A DNA stretch of 64,000 nt from Clostridia bacterium (GTDB taxonomy: Bacteria; Bacillota; Clostridia; Oscillospirales; Acutalibacteraceae): assembly GCA_017428625.1 (NCBI GenBank), contig JAFRQM010000049.1, positions 1 through 64,000 of the forward strand, written 5' to 3'. The translations under genes were made by a program, and so were the position numbers. Positions 26,149 to 34,826 of the stretch are shown here, piece by piece. Within the stretch, counting starts at the first letter, position 1. Every line of letters starts with the position of its first letter. Below the pieces are notes generated by a model. That model had not been told where the DNA came from and did not search any database. It saw only the letters and a list, made by a program, of their open reading frames with translations.

Positions 26149-27162
26149 ATGAAACAACTCAAAGTAGGAATTATAGGCGCGGGCAGAATAGGTTCTCTTC
26201 ACGCCAAATCAATTTGCTATAATGTTCCCACCGCAAAGGTAGTGGGTATTACCGATGTTTTTGCCGAGAACGCAAAAAAAGTCGCAGCAGAACTCGGTAT
26301 TGAAAAAGTATATGCCGATTATAAAGAAATGCTCGCTGATCCCGAGGTAGAGGCTGTTCTTGTCTGCTCCTCCACCGACACTCACGCAGATATTGCCATT
26401 GAAGCGGCAAAAGCCGGTAAGCACATTTTCTGCGAAAAACCCGTTGACCTTACGCCCTCAAAAGTTGAGGCTGTTATTGCCGCAGTCAAAGAGGCGGGCG
26501 TAAAACTTCAGGTAGGTTTCAACCGCCGTTTCGACCATAACTTCGCCAACATCCGCTCAATGGTAAACGACGGCAAAATCGGCGATGTTCACATTGTCAA
26601 AATCACATCAAGAGATCCCGAACCGCCTTCAGCGCAGTATGCGGCTGTCAGCGGCGGTATGTTTATTGATATGACAATTCACGATTTCGATATGGCTTGC
26701 TTTATGGCAGGCAGCGAGGTTACCGAAGTTTACGCTAACGCAACCTGCCTTGTTGACCCTGCAATCGGTCAGGCAGGCGATGTTGACACAGCCATTATCA
26801 GCCTTAAATTCGCAAACGGCGCAATCGGTGTTATTGACAATTCCCGCCGCGCCGCCTACGGTTATGACCAGAGAGTCGAAGTTTTCGGCAGCAAAGGCGC
26901 GGCAATGGCTTCAAACGACACACCCACCAATGTTGTTTATATGGGCGCAGACGGCGTTGTTGCCGACAAGCCCCTTTACTTCTTCCTTGAGAGATATATG
27001 CAGTCTTTCAGAGACGAAATGCTTCAGTTTATTGACGCGGTTCTTGAAGACAAACCCGTTCCCGCCACGGGAGTTGACGGCCTTAACGCCATTCTTATTG
27101 CGCTCGCCGCCAAAAAGTCCGTTGCGGAAGGCAGACCTGTTCTTATCAGCGAGATTAAATAA
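26149..27162 (+). CDS. Gfo/Idh/MocA oxidoreductase, inositol 2-dehydrogenase-like
   Basis: NAD-dependent dehydrogenase that would oxidise myo-inositol to scyllo-inosose or a similar polyol. It has the Rossmann motif GIIGAGRIG at 7-15, CEKPVDLT near 96 with the catalytic Lys, and the IolG-like SRDPEPPSAQY plus FIDMTIHDFDMA segment with the catalytic Asp/His. Length 337 matches IolG. No other iol genes are present, so the substrate is moderately certain. It has its own ribosome site AAAGGAA, and a terminator follows. Confidence 0.85.
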   Translation: MKQLKVGIIGAGRIGSLHAKSICYNVPTAKVVGITDVFAENAKKVAAELGIEKVYADYKEMLADPEVEAVLVCSSTDTHADIAIEAAKAGKHIFCEKPVDLTPSKVEAVIAAVKEAGVKLQVGFNRRFDHNFANIRSMVNDGKIGDVHIVKITSRDPEPPSAQYAAVSGGMFIDMTIHDFDMACFMAGSEVTEVYANATCLVDPAIGQAGDVDTAIISLKFANGAIGVIDNSRRAAYGYDQRVEVFGSKGAAMASNDTPTNVVYMGADGVVADKPLYFFLERYMQSFRDEMLQFIDAVLEDKPVPATGVDGLNAILIALAAKKSVAEGRPVLISEIK

Positions 27163-27175
27163 GGTCATTATTGTT

Positions 27176-27210
27176 ATGCGGGATCTCTTCGGGAGGTTCC
27201 GCATTTTTCT
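27176..27210 (+). terminator. Terminator after the inositol dehydrogenase gene
   Basis: Hairpin from ATGCGG (27176) to CCGCAT (27199-27204) with a TTCGG loop and G-U pairs, then TTTTCTTT. Confidence 0.78.
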
Positions 27211-27235
27211 TTATACACATTGTTACTGATTTATC

Positions 27236-27263
27236 TTGTAATTTATAAATAATGTGCTATAAT
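27236..27263 (+). promoter_or_regulatory. Promoter of metG
   Basis: TTGTAA (27236-27241), 16-bp spacer, TATAAT (27258-27263). The short leader shows no T-box. Confidence 0.65.
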
Positions 27264-27297
27264 TTTTAAATATCCGATACTAAACGGAGGCGAAAAA

Positions 27298-29226
27298 ATG
27301 GATAAAAAAACATTTTATATCACAACACCTATTTATTATCCTTCCGACAAACTTCATATAGGTCACACTTACTCAACCGTAGCCGCTGACACAATGGCGC
27401 GCTACAAAAGGCTTCGAGGCTATGACGTGTTTTTCCTTACCGGCACCGATGAACACGGTCAGAAAATCGAAGATATCGCAAAAGCTGCGGGAGTTACTCC
27501 GAAGGAGTATGTCGATAAAATAGTTGACGGCATCAAAAGTCTGTGGAAACTTATGAACATAAGCTATGACAAGTTCATCCGCACAACAGACGATTACCAT
27601 GAAAAAGCAGTTCAGAAAATCTTTAAAAAGATGTATGACAAGGGCGATATTTATAAAGGCTACTATGAAGGTCTTTACTGCAAGCCCTGTGAGTCTTTCT
27701 GGACAGAAACCCAGGCGGTTGACGGCAAATGCCCGGACTGCGGCAGACCGGTTGCAAAAGCTAAAGAAGAGGCTTATTTCTTTAAACTTTCAAACTATTC
27801 CGACAGGCTTGTTGAATATTACAACAGTCATCCCGGATTTATTGAGCCGGACAGCAGAAAAAATGAAATGATTAATAATTTCATAAAGCCCGGTCTTCAG
27901 GATTTGTGCGTGTCGCGCTCATCATTTAAATGGGGTATTCCCGTACCGATTAATGAAGAACATGTAATTTATGTTTGGCTTGACGCTTTGACAAACTATA
28001 TCACCGCGCTCGGTTACGGCAGTGAAGATGATTCCGATTATAAAAAATACTGGCCGGCGGATGTTCAGCTTATAGGTAAAGATATTATAAGATTTCATAC
28101 AATTTACTGGCCCGCTTTTCTTATGAGCATTGAAGAACCGCTCCCCGAAAAAGTTTACGGTCACGGCTGGGTTCTGCTTAAAGACGGAAAAATGAGCAAA
28201 TCCAAGGGTAATGTCGTCGATCCCGTTTTTCTCGCTGACAGATACGGAGTGGACGCGCTGCGTTACTATCTGCTTCGTGAAATAGCTTTCGGTTCTGACG
28301 GCGAGTTCTCAAATGAAAATCTTATAAATCGTATTAATTCAGATTTGGCAAATGACCTTGGCAATCTTGTTTCGCGTACCGTCGCAATGGTTCTCAAATA
28401 TTTTGACGGTGCAATTCCCGTGCAGAGAGAGGCAGGGGAGTTCGATGACGAACTTAAAGTCCTTGCTGCCGAAACCATTGAAAAAGCGGAAAAATCTCTT
28501 GATACTCTCAATTTCTCCGTCGCCCTTACGGATATCTGGAAATTCATTTCAAGAACAAATAAATATGTTGATGAAACACAGCCATGGCTTCTCATTAAGG
28601 ATGAAAGCAAAAAGGCGCGTCTTGCCGAGGTTATGTATAATCTCTGCGAATCAATCCGCATTATTTCCGTTCTTATTTATCCCTTCTTGCCGCAAACTTC
28701 ACCCGAAATCCGCAGGCAATTAGGCATCTCAGGCGGTTTTGACTGGGATGACTGCAAAGAGTTCGGCAAAGAAGCAACATACAAAGTCTGCAAAGGCGAC
28801 ATTATTTTCCCGAGAATAGATATTGAAAAAGAACTTGCGGAACTTGAAAAGAAAAAAGCGGAGAATTCAAATCCTTTAAAAGCCGAAATTGAAGGCGTCG
28901 CAAAAATCGGCATTGACGATTTCGCAAAGGTTGATTTGCGTGTTGCAAAGGTTACCGCCTGTGAACCCATACCGAAGGCAAAAAAACTTCTCAAACTCAC
29001 ACTTGACGACGGCTCAGGCACGCCCAGAACGGTTGCTTCTGGCATTTCCAAATGGTATAAACCGGAAGATTTAACTGGAAAAAGCGTCATAGTCGTTTCC
29101 AACTTAAAGCCCGCCGTTCTCTGCGGAGTTGAAAGTAACGGTATGATTTTAGCTGCCGATGCATCCGATGATGATGTGAGAGTAATCTTTGTTGACGGTG
29201 TTCCCGAAGGTTCAAAAGTCAGATGA
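27298..29226 (+). CDS. metG: Methionyl-tRNA synthetase
   Basis: Charges tRNA-Met. The class I HIGH motif is at 20-23 (HIGH), the zinc knuckle CKPC...CPDC at about 127-145, KMSKS near 298, and a C-terminal tRNA-binding OB domain (about 540-642, DLRVAKV). At 642 residues it is full length and of the form with the fused C-terminal domain. The stop overlaps the tatD start (ATGA). Confidence 0.97.
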   Translation: MDKKTFYITTPIYYPSDKLHIGHTYSTVAADTMARYKRLRGYDVFFLTGTDEHGQKIEDIAKAAGVTPKEYVDKIVDGIKSLWKLMNISYDKFIRTTDDYHEKAVQKIFKKMYDKGDIYKGYYEGLYCKPCESFWTETQAVDGKCPDCGRPVAKAKEEAYFFKLSNYSDRLVEYYNSHPGFIEPDSRKNEMINNFIKPGLQDLCVSRSSFKWGIPVPINEEHVIYVWLDALTNYITALGYGSEDDSDYKKYWPADVQLIGKDIIRFHTIYWPAFLMSIEEPLPEKVYGHGWVLLKDGKMSKSKGNVVDPVFLADRYGVDALRYYLLREIAFGSDGEFSNENLINRINSDLANDLGNLVSRTVAMVLKYFDGAIPVQREAGEFDDELKVLAAETIEKAEKSLDTLNFSVALTDIWKFISRTNKYVDETQPWLLIKDESKKARLAEVMYNLCESIRIISVLIYPFLPQTSPEIRRQLGISGGFDWDDCKEFGKEATYKVCKGDIIFPRIDIEKELAELEKKKAENSNPLKAEIEGVAKIGIDDFAKVDLRVAKVTACEPIPKAKKLLKLTLDDGSGTPRTVASGISKWYKPEDLTGKSVIVVSNLKPAVLCGVESNGMILAADASDDDVRVIFVDGVPEGSKVR

Positions 29227-29993
29227 TTAACGGTATATTCGACAGCCATGCCCACTATGATGACAAGGCGTTTGACGAAGACAGAACAGAGCTTTTTACA
29301 TCTCTTCCTCAAAATGGAATCGCCGCTGTTGTCAACTGCGCGAGCGACCTTGAAAGTTCCCGGACTTCACTTTTTCTCGCCGAAAATTACAGTTTTATCT
29401 ATGCCGCCTGCGGAATGCATCCGCACGAAGCGCAGAAAGCACCGGCTGATTTCATTGAGATTCTTAAGGGATTTCTTGAAAAAGAAAAATGCGTTGCAGT
29501 CGGCGAAATAGGGCTTGATTATCATTACGATTTTTCTCCACACGATATTCAACTCGAAGTTTTCGAAAAACAGCTTATTCTTGCAAATGAGTTTGATATG
29601 CCTGTTGTTATTCACGACAGAGAAGCGCACGAAGACACGCTCAATCTTTTAAAAAAATATAAACCGAAAGGTGTGGTTCACTGCTTTTCGGGCAGCGCCG
29701 AAATGGCAAAAGAAATTCTTAAAATCGGTATGTATATCGGTCTCGGCGGAGCGGTCACCTTCAAAAACGCCAAAAAACCCTGTGAGGTTGCCGCCGTTGT
29801 TCCCGATGACAGGTTGCTTATCGAAACAGACTGCCCCTATATGACTCCCGTTCCGCACAGGGGAGAGCGCAACTCATCCGATTATATCCCTTTTACCGCA
29901 GAAAAACTTGCTTCAATCCGTAATACTGATGCGCAGTCAATTATTGATTTAACCCGACGCAATGCCTGCGAACTGTTCGGCATTTCATTATGA
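29223..29993 (+). CDS. TatD-family metal-dependent hydrolase/DNase
   Basis: Two-metal amidohydrolase-fold enzyme with DNase-type activity in studied members. Motifs are HAHYDD near the N-terminus, CGMHPHEA, GEIGLDYHYD, HDREAHED, HCFSGS and ETDCPY, all in order, over 256 residues. It overlaps metG by four bases. The metG-tatD pair is a conserved arrangement in Firmicutes. Confidence 0.93.
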   Translation: MINGIFDSHAHYDDKAFDEDRTELFTSLPQNGIAAVVNCASDLESSRTSLFLAENYSFIYAACGMHPHEAQKAPADFIEILKGFLEKEKCVAVGEIGLDYHYDFSPHDIQLEVFEKQLILANEFDMPVVIHDREAHEDTLNLLKKYKPKGVVHCFSGSAEMAKEILKIGMYIGLGGAVTFKNAKKPCEVAAVVPDDRLLIETDCPYMTPVPHRGERNSSDYIPFTAEKLASIRNTDAQSIIDLTRRNACELFGISL

Positions 29994-30004
29994 GAGGTGA
30001 AACC

Positions 30005-30439
30005 TTGAAAAAACTTTCAATACTTTTTTTTGTTTTAATGCTTTCGTTTTGCGCCTGCTCCTGCGGCAAAACCGAAAAAACAGCACCCGATATAACCGAA
30101 AAAGAAACGGTCCCCGTTGCCGAAGAAGGCGCAACAGGCATTGAATCGCAGGAAGCGCTGAATCTTAAGAATTATCTGCCCGAATATGAATTTGATGAAA
30201 TTATCGAAGAACATTATGAAGAAGGCAGCAATGATTATTATATCCATGCAAAAGCGACAAAACAGCAGTTTGACGAATATGTTGAACTCTGCAAAGAAGC
30301 CGGATTTACTCATCGAGTGGATGGCGCAGAAGATCCTCTGCTCTATAATGCCTTCGGTGAAAACGGAGCGGAGGTAAGCGTGACTTATTCCGAAAAAACC
30401 TCATCGGTTTTTGTTCTTGTTTATCTGAAAAATATATAA
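30005..30439 (+). CDS. Small lipoprotein of unknown function
   Basis: Exported protein with a basic start, hydrophobic stretch and a cysteine-rich lipobox region (FCACSCG), so a lipid anchor on the outer face of the membrane is likely. The mature part is acidic, with a compact C-terminal domain of about 90 residues containing KATKQQFDEYVELCKEAGF. I do not recognise a named family. The start is TTG 30005 behind GAGGTG; the ATG at 29990 lies inside the end of tatD and ahead of that site. Confidence 0.7.
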   Translation: MKKLSILFFVLMLSFCACSCGKTEKTAPDITEKETVPVAEEGATGIESQEALNLKNYLPEYEFDEIIEEHYEEGSNDYYIHAKATKQQFDEYVELCKEAGFTHRVDGAEDPLLYNAFGENGAEVSVTYSEKTSSVFVLVYLKNI

Positions 30440-30452
30440 CCGAAAAAAAGTA

Positions 30453-30482
30453 AGACCACTGCAGTTGCAGTGGTCTCGTTTT
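30453..30482 (+). terminator. Terminator after the metG-tatD-lipoprotein operon
   Basis: AGACCACTGCA (30453-30463) / TGCAGTGGTCT (30466-30476), then CGTTTTC. The A-run before it lets it also serve the DUF3784 gene from the other side. Confidence 0.85.
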
Positions 30483-30505
30483 CTTGTTATATTAATTGAT
30501 CTTTT

Positions 30506-30838
30506 TTATTTCAGATACTTGTCAAAAGCTTTATGCACATCAAAGTGAACCTGCTTAAGGAACAGAATAAGCCATACAGCAATTGCGGGAATTGCAAGGT
30601 AAGGAGTCAGGAAGAAAGAAAGAACGGCACCTATGAACATAATGCATGACCAGATAAAACATTGGTTTCTCATATCCCGCACAATACGTGCCTTGTCATA
30701 TTTTTCCTGCTCGTCTTTTGACAATGAGTTAAAGCCCGAAACAAGTTTAACGCCTTTTTCTTTCAGAACAGCAAACAGCACTCCGAAAACAGCAAATACG
30801 GCAAACAGAACTAAACAGGCGGCAAAACCCGCATTCAT
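30506..30838 (-). CDS. DUF3784-like small membrane protein
   Basis: 110 residues with one hydrophobic segment at about 5-25, a soluble loop containing GFNSLSKDEQEKYDKARI, and two more hydrophobic segments at about 63-95. The loop motif is that of the DUF3784 family of Firmicute membrane proteins, whose function is unknown. It lies 18 bases after the kinase gene and may share its transcript. Confidence 0.72.
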   Translation of the reverse strand: MNAGFAACLVLFAVFAVFGVLFAVLKEKGVKLVSGFNSLSKDEQEKYDKARIVRDMRNQCFIWSCIMFIGAVLSFFLTPYLAIPAIAVWLILFLKQVHFDVHKAFDKYLK

Positions 30839-30856
30839 ATTATTACCTCCCTTTTA

Positions 30857-33601
30857 TCAGTGCTGATTATTGCACCGTCTGAATGAATAACCGTTTCTTG
30901 CGGCGTAGGAACTCGCCGTTGAGAGCAGGGAATCACCGCAGATTCTTGCAGGCGTGTTTTCAATAATATTTGAGCCTATTGTAGTCACACTTGCGGGAAT
31001 ATGAACATACTGGAGCGATGAGCATCCCGAAAAAGCGTATGAACCTATTGAAACAGCCGAAGACGGAAGAATAACGCCGGTCAGCGAGGAGCATCCGCCG
31101 AATGCACCCTGACCGATGACATTCACCGAATTGGGAATATTGATGCTCTGCAGTGATTTGCATCCGCTGAACGCGTATTCACCTATCGCAGTAACGCTTG
31201 AGGGTATGTCAAACGCCGTGAATCCGCAGCCCGCAAACGCACCTTTCGGAATTGCCGCAATTCCGTATGAGAGAGTGAGCGCTCTGATGTTGCCGCAGTT
31301 CATAAATACATATTCGCCAAGCGATGAAACACCTGCGGGCAAGTCAATCTGCGTCAGAAGAGGGCAGTCCGCAAAAGCGTAATCACCTATTGATGTCAGT
31401 TGCGCGGGCAGGGTAACAATGTTAAGAACCGAGCAGCCTTTAAAGGTATATTGACCGATTGCGGAAACAGAGCAGGTGAGATTTGCGTTTCTCAACTGAG
31501 TGCAGTCCTTGAACGCTCCGTCGCCGATAATTTTCACTTTTTCGGGAATATGAATCGATTTAAGCGAAGTGCAGCCGATAAACGCGTTGCTGCCAATCGC
31601 ATTGACGCTGTCGGGCAGTGTTATGCTTTCAAGCGAGGTGAAACCGGCAAAGGCGCTGTTGCCTATATCGACTATTCCGTCTTCAACAGTAATCATTTTC
31701 ACCGTGTCCGCGTAAGGCGCCCATTCGGGCATGTTGCTCAATACCCAGGTGCCGGTCTTTTCATCGAGGAGCCAGCCGTCCATCCTGCCTTTACCGCTTA
31801 TAATCAGTTCATCATTTTCGGTTAAAATCCAGGTAGCGCTTGAACTGCAGAAACCGCTTGCCACCGAATTGCCGACAGCGGATGTGCTCTCGTCATCAAG
31901 GTTAAAGATGTTGCTTACTGTAACAGGTGTGTCGTCGTCGCCTTCACCGTGAGAAGAACCGCATTCATGGAAGAGTATGGCGGCATTTTCAGCGTATGCT
32001 GCGGCGTCGCATTTTTTTGATTCACTGCAGATATACGCCTTTGCCGAGTCAACAACCGAAACGCCGAAATTCGCAACATTTGCCGGAACATGAAGGTATT
32101 CGAGCGCGTTGCAGTGAGCAAACGAGTATGAGCCGAGAGAGGTTACCGAGTCAGGCAAAACACTGTTTTCAAGCGTTGAACATCCGTAAAACGCGTATGA
32201 ACCTATTGATTTCACCGAAGGTCCGAATTCTATTTTCGCAAGCGACTTGCAGCCGTAAAACGCCCTGCTTCCGATACTGCTTACATTTTCGCCGATTTCC
32301 ACTATTTTTATTTTGTCACGGTCATTAAACCACGGCGTATCGGAATAGTTGCCGTAGTCGTCCATTATTCCTTGGCCGTCAACTTTAAGCGTTCCGCTCG
32401 CATTCAGTTCCCAGGTCAGGTTTTCGCCGCAACTTCCGTTGTCAACCACCTTTGAGCCCCTGAATATATATGTTACAGCCGCTGCAATACCGAGCACGAA
32501 CAAAGCCGCAATAATAAGGGTCGCGACAAGCGGCTTTTTACTATTCTTTTTCTTTGTCTGATTACCGTTGTTTCCGTTGTCCGTTTCCGGTTGCTTATCG
32601 GGCTTGAAGTCTGAATATGTCGGGGGAGAGTCAACTGTAAAATCATAGTCAGGGTTTGTGAGCTGATGATAAAAATCATCAGTGTTTTTTGTTCTCTGAG
32701 AAGAGTCAACTTTAAGCGCTCGAAGAATGGCGTGTTCCGCGTAATCAGGCAGTTCCACCCCCAGTTCCGAAGGCGGAATAAGAGCGTCCTGCGATTCTCT
32801 TTCAAGGCTTTCCTGCGGCACAATTCCCGTAAGCATACGGTAAAATGTTGCGGCGGTCGCATAAACATCGGTCCATGGTCCCTGTTTTGCGTTTGAGGAA
32901 TACTGTTCTTTCGGAGCGTAACCCCGCTTGAGAATAACCGAAAGGCTCTTGCGGTCATCATTAAGAGCCATTCTCGCCGCGCCGAAATCAATAAGCCGGA
33001 CCGTTCCGTCATCGCACAGAAAAATATTGTCGGGTGAGATGTCACGGTGAATAATGCCGCTTTCATGAATCTGATAAAGAGCGTTGAGAATTGGCGCCAT
33101 AATACTGAGAGCCGCTTCAAACGAATAATTGCCGTGAGTTTTCAACTCCTGTTTCAGAGTTTTGCCCTTGAGATATTCCATAACAATGTAAACTGTTCCG
33201 TTGGCCTCAACGCAGTTATAAACATCAACAACACCGTCAATACTGTTGAATCTCGCAAGCGTGTTGCTTTCCGCAACGGTCTTTGTAAGCCCCGCGTGGA
33301 ATTTTTCCTCACTGTCTTTATTGTAGGAGGCAACCGTATTCTGCCCGGGAACGCGGTATGCGAAAACGCCGGGCAAATATTCTTTGACAGCAACTGTTTT
33401 GCCGATTAAACTGTCCCAGGCAATATAAGTTATTCCGAATCCTCCGCTGCCGAGAGCCTTGCCTATAAGATATCTGCCGGCAACCATCGTGCCGGGTTTC
33501 AGGTGGTTGCTGTGAGTTGAAGGCGTGTTCTGATCATATCCGCAATGCGGGCATATACCGCTGTCGGAGCCGAACTCCCTCATGCACCCCATGCATCTCA
33601 T
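30857..33601 (-). CDS. Membrane Ser/Thr protein kinase with BspA-like LRR_5 sensor domain
   Basis: Single-pass receptor kinase of about 914 residues. The N-terminal zinc ribbon is C3, C6, C17, C20. The Hanks-type kinase domain has GSGGFG 51-56, Lys73, Glu111, HRD 185-187, Asn192 and DFG 205-207, so it should be active. A linker leads to one transmembrane helix at 357-380. The outside part holds two blocks of LRR_5 (BspA-type) repeats with IGSYAFYGCSSL-like units, each led by a WELN/WILT stretch. PASTA repeats, usual in Firmicute kinases, are absent. ATG 33601 lies one base after the PP2C stop (TAATATG) behind GGGGG. Ligand binding at the cell surface is inferred. Confidence 0.9.
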   Translation of the reverse strand: MRCMGCMREFGSDSGICPHCGYDQNTPSTHSNHLKPGTMVAGRYLIGKALGSGGFGITYIAWDSLIGKTVAVKEYLPGVFAYRVPGQNTVASYNKDSEEKFHAGLTKTVAESNTLARFNSIDGVVDVYNCVEANGTVYIVMEYLKGKTLKQELKTHGNYSFEAALSIMAPILNALYQIHESGIIHRDISPDNIFLCDDGTVRLIDFGAARMALNDDRKSLSVILKRGYAPKEQYSSNAKQGPWTDVYATAATFYRMLTGIVPQESLERESQDALIPPSELGVELPDYAEHAILRALKVDSSQRTKNTDDFYHQLTNPDYDFTVDSPPTYSDFKPDKQPETDNGNNGNQTKKKNSKKPLVATLIIAALFVLGIAAAVTYIFRGSKVVDNGSCGENLTWELNASGTLKVDGQGIMDDYGNYSDTPWFNDRDKIKIVEIGENVSSIGSRAFYGCKSLAKIEFGPSVKSIGSYAFYGCSTLENSVLPDSVTSLGSYSFAHCNALEYLHVPANVANFGVSVVDSAKAYICSESKKCDAAAYAENAAILFHECGSSHGEGDDDTPVTVSNIFNLDDESTSAVGNSVASGFCSSSATWILTENDELIISGKGRMDGWLLDEKTGTWVLSNMPEWAPYADTVKMITVEDGIVDIGNSAFAGFTSLESITLPDSVNAIGSNAFIGCTSLKSIHIPEKVKIIGDGAFKDCTQLRNANLTCSVSAIGQYTFKGCSVLNIVTLPAQLTSIGDYAFADCPLLTQIDLPAGVSSLGEYVFMNCGNIRALTLSYGIAAIPKGAFAGCGFTAFDIPSSVTAIGEYAFSGCKSLQSINIPNSVNVIGQGAFGGCSSLTGVILPSSAVSIGSYAFSGCSSLQYVHIPASVTTIGSNIIENTPARICGDSLLSTASSYAARNGYSFRRCNNQH

Positions 33602-33602
33602 A

Positions 33603-34340
33603 TTATCTGCCCCCCTTATTATTGATAACGGCAATAGCCGTGTAATTGTCCATTTCTCTGCGTCTGCCTTTGCGCTCAACCTTTTTTACCATTCCGTCAA
33701 GCCATTGTCCGGCGTTGTGCGAATGTTTAAGACATTTTGAGCTGTTTCTCTCGTTTATCAGTTCCCAAAAGCCGTCCGAGCATAACAGAAACGCGTCAAA
33801 ATCATTCAGGTTTTTAACCTCTCCCGTTTCATATTCAGGTTTTTCATCCGATACACCGAAAGCGCGCAGAAGTTTGTTTCTGTCCGGGTGGTTTCTGATT
33901 TCACTTTGTTTTATTTTTCCGGATTTTACAAGCATTTCAGGCACGCTGTGATCGATTGTGCAAAGCACGGCCTCACCGTCGCAAAATCCGTAAAGCCTTG
34001 AATCGCCTATATGAGCCCAACCGCATCTGCCGTCACAGACTACAAGTGAAACAACCGTAGTTTTCATAAGTTCCAGAACAGGGCTTTCGTCCGCAAGTTT
34101 TCTGAATTTTTCCGACGACTCATCAAATGCCGCCGAAAAAAAGCCCGGAATATCTCCGTCAAATTCTTCAAACCTGTCTGAAAAAGTATCCGCAATGCAT
34201 TTTGAGGCGACTTCACCTTTTGCGTGACCGCCGAGACCGTCACATACCGTGAAACAGTAACTGCCGTTTTTTTCTTTTACACTGTATGAGTCCTCGTTAA
34301 TGACTCTGTTGCCGATGCAGGAAATAAATGCAAAGTCCAT
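33603..34340 (-). CDS. PP2C-family Ser/Thr protein phosphatase
   Basis: Metal-dependent phosphatase expected to reverse phosphorylation by the kinase encoded next. The motifs are in order: NEDSY near 16, CDGLGGHAKGEVAS, HIGDSRLY, LCSDGFWE and DNYTAIAV. Its 245 residues match soluble PrpC/Stp proteins. The stop codon is one base from the kinase start, so the pair is translationally coupled. Confidence 0.93.
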   Translation of the reverse strand: MDFAFISCIGNRVINEDSYSVKEKNGSYCFTVCDGLGGHAKGEVASKCIADTFSDRFEEFDGDIPGFFSAAFDESSEKFRKLADESPVLELMKTTVVSLVVCDGRCGWAHIGDSRLYGFCDGEAVLCTIDHSVPEMLVKSGKIKQSEIRNHPDRNKLLRAFGVSDEKPEYETGEVKNLNDFDAFLLCSDGFWELINERNSSKCLKHSHNAGQWLDGMVKKVERKGRRREMDNYTAIAVINNKGGR

Positions 34341-34362
34341 ACTTTGAGCCTTTCACTGATGT

Positions 34363-34391
34363 TTGACAAATTGAATAAAGAGTTATAAAAT
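34363..34391 (+). promoter_or_regulatory. Promoter of the small LRR_5-like protein gene
   Basis: TTGACA (34363-34368), 17-bp spacer, TAAAAT (34386-34391). It lies in the divergent gap between the phosphatase and this gene. Confidence 0.68.
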
Positions 34392-34424
34392 CTAAATATT
34401 CCCCGAAAGGATAACAACCGATTT

Positions 34425-34826
34425 ATGAAAAAAATTCTAATAATAATAATTGCCGTTATTGTTGCGCTGATTGCGGTTCTGGCTGTTGTTTCTGCCGTTT
34501 CGGGCAGAAAGCCTCAGACGGTCATACACTGTTACAAGTTTTCAGCCGCTTATGACTACGCTCGCGATTTCGGTTATGACATCTATATTATTTACGGCGC
34601 CAAACCGCCTGAGTTCAATCAGGATGAAGACCTGTTTGAATATGAAGAAACCGAAGACGGGCTTATGATTAAATCATACAGCGGCGACGGTGTCGAGGTT
34701 TATGTTCCGCAAGAACATAACGGCAGGCAGGTTGTCGGCATTTCAGAAAGTGCGTTTGACAAAGTTAAAGTAAGAGAAATATATATTCCGTTTTCCGTTT
34801 CTCTGATTCAGTGTGTTTTCGGTTAA
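34425..34826 (+). CDS. Small exported protein with one LRR_5-like unit
   Basis: 133 residues. A signal or anchor helix (about 3-25) precedes a soluble part whose C-terminal ~50 residues (VYVPQEHNGRQVVGISESAF...IYIP) look like the start of a BspA-type LRR_5 repeat array. The array stops after one unit, as if truncated or reduced. The gene is divergent from the phosphatase/kinase pair, whose sensor has the same repeat type. It ends tail to tail with the alcohol dehydrogenase gene with a four-base overlap. Function unknown. Confidence 0.6.
   Translation: MKKILIIIIAVIVALIAVLAVVSAVSGRKPQTVIHCYKFSAAYDYARDFGYDIYIIYGAKPPEFNQDEDLFEYEETEDGLMIKSYSGDGVEVYVPQEHNGRQVVGISESAFDKVKVREIYIPFSVSLIQCVFG

Noticed and set aside
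27240-27297. T-box riboswitch before metG
   Set aside because: The leader from the predicted start to ATG is only about 28 bases, and no T-box sequence or terminator is present.
30900-32300. Regular repeats that could suggest a CRISPR or tandem array
   Set aside because: They are coding repeats of the LRR_5 domain with varied sequence and no spacers of constant size.
32473-33120. 215-residue open frame on the minus strand
   Set aside because: It lies in another frame inside the kinase domain of the receptor kinase gene, with composition typical of a frame shadow.
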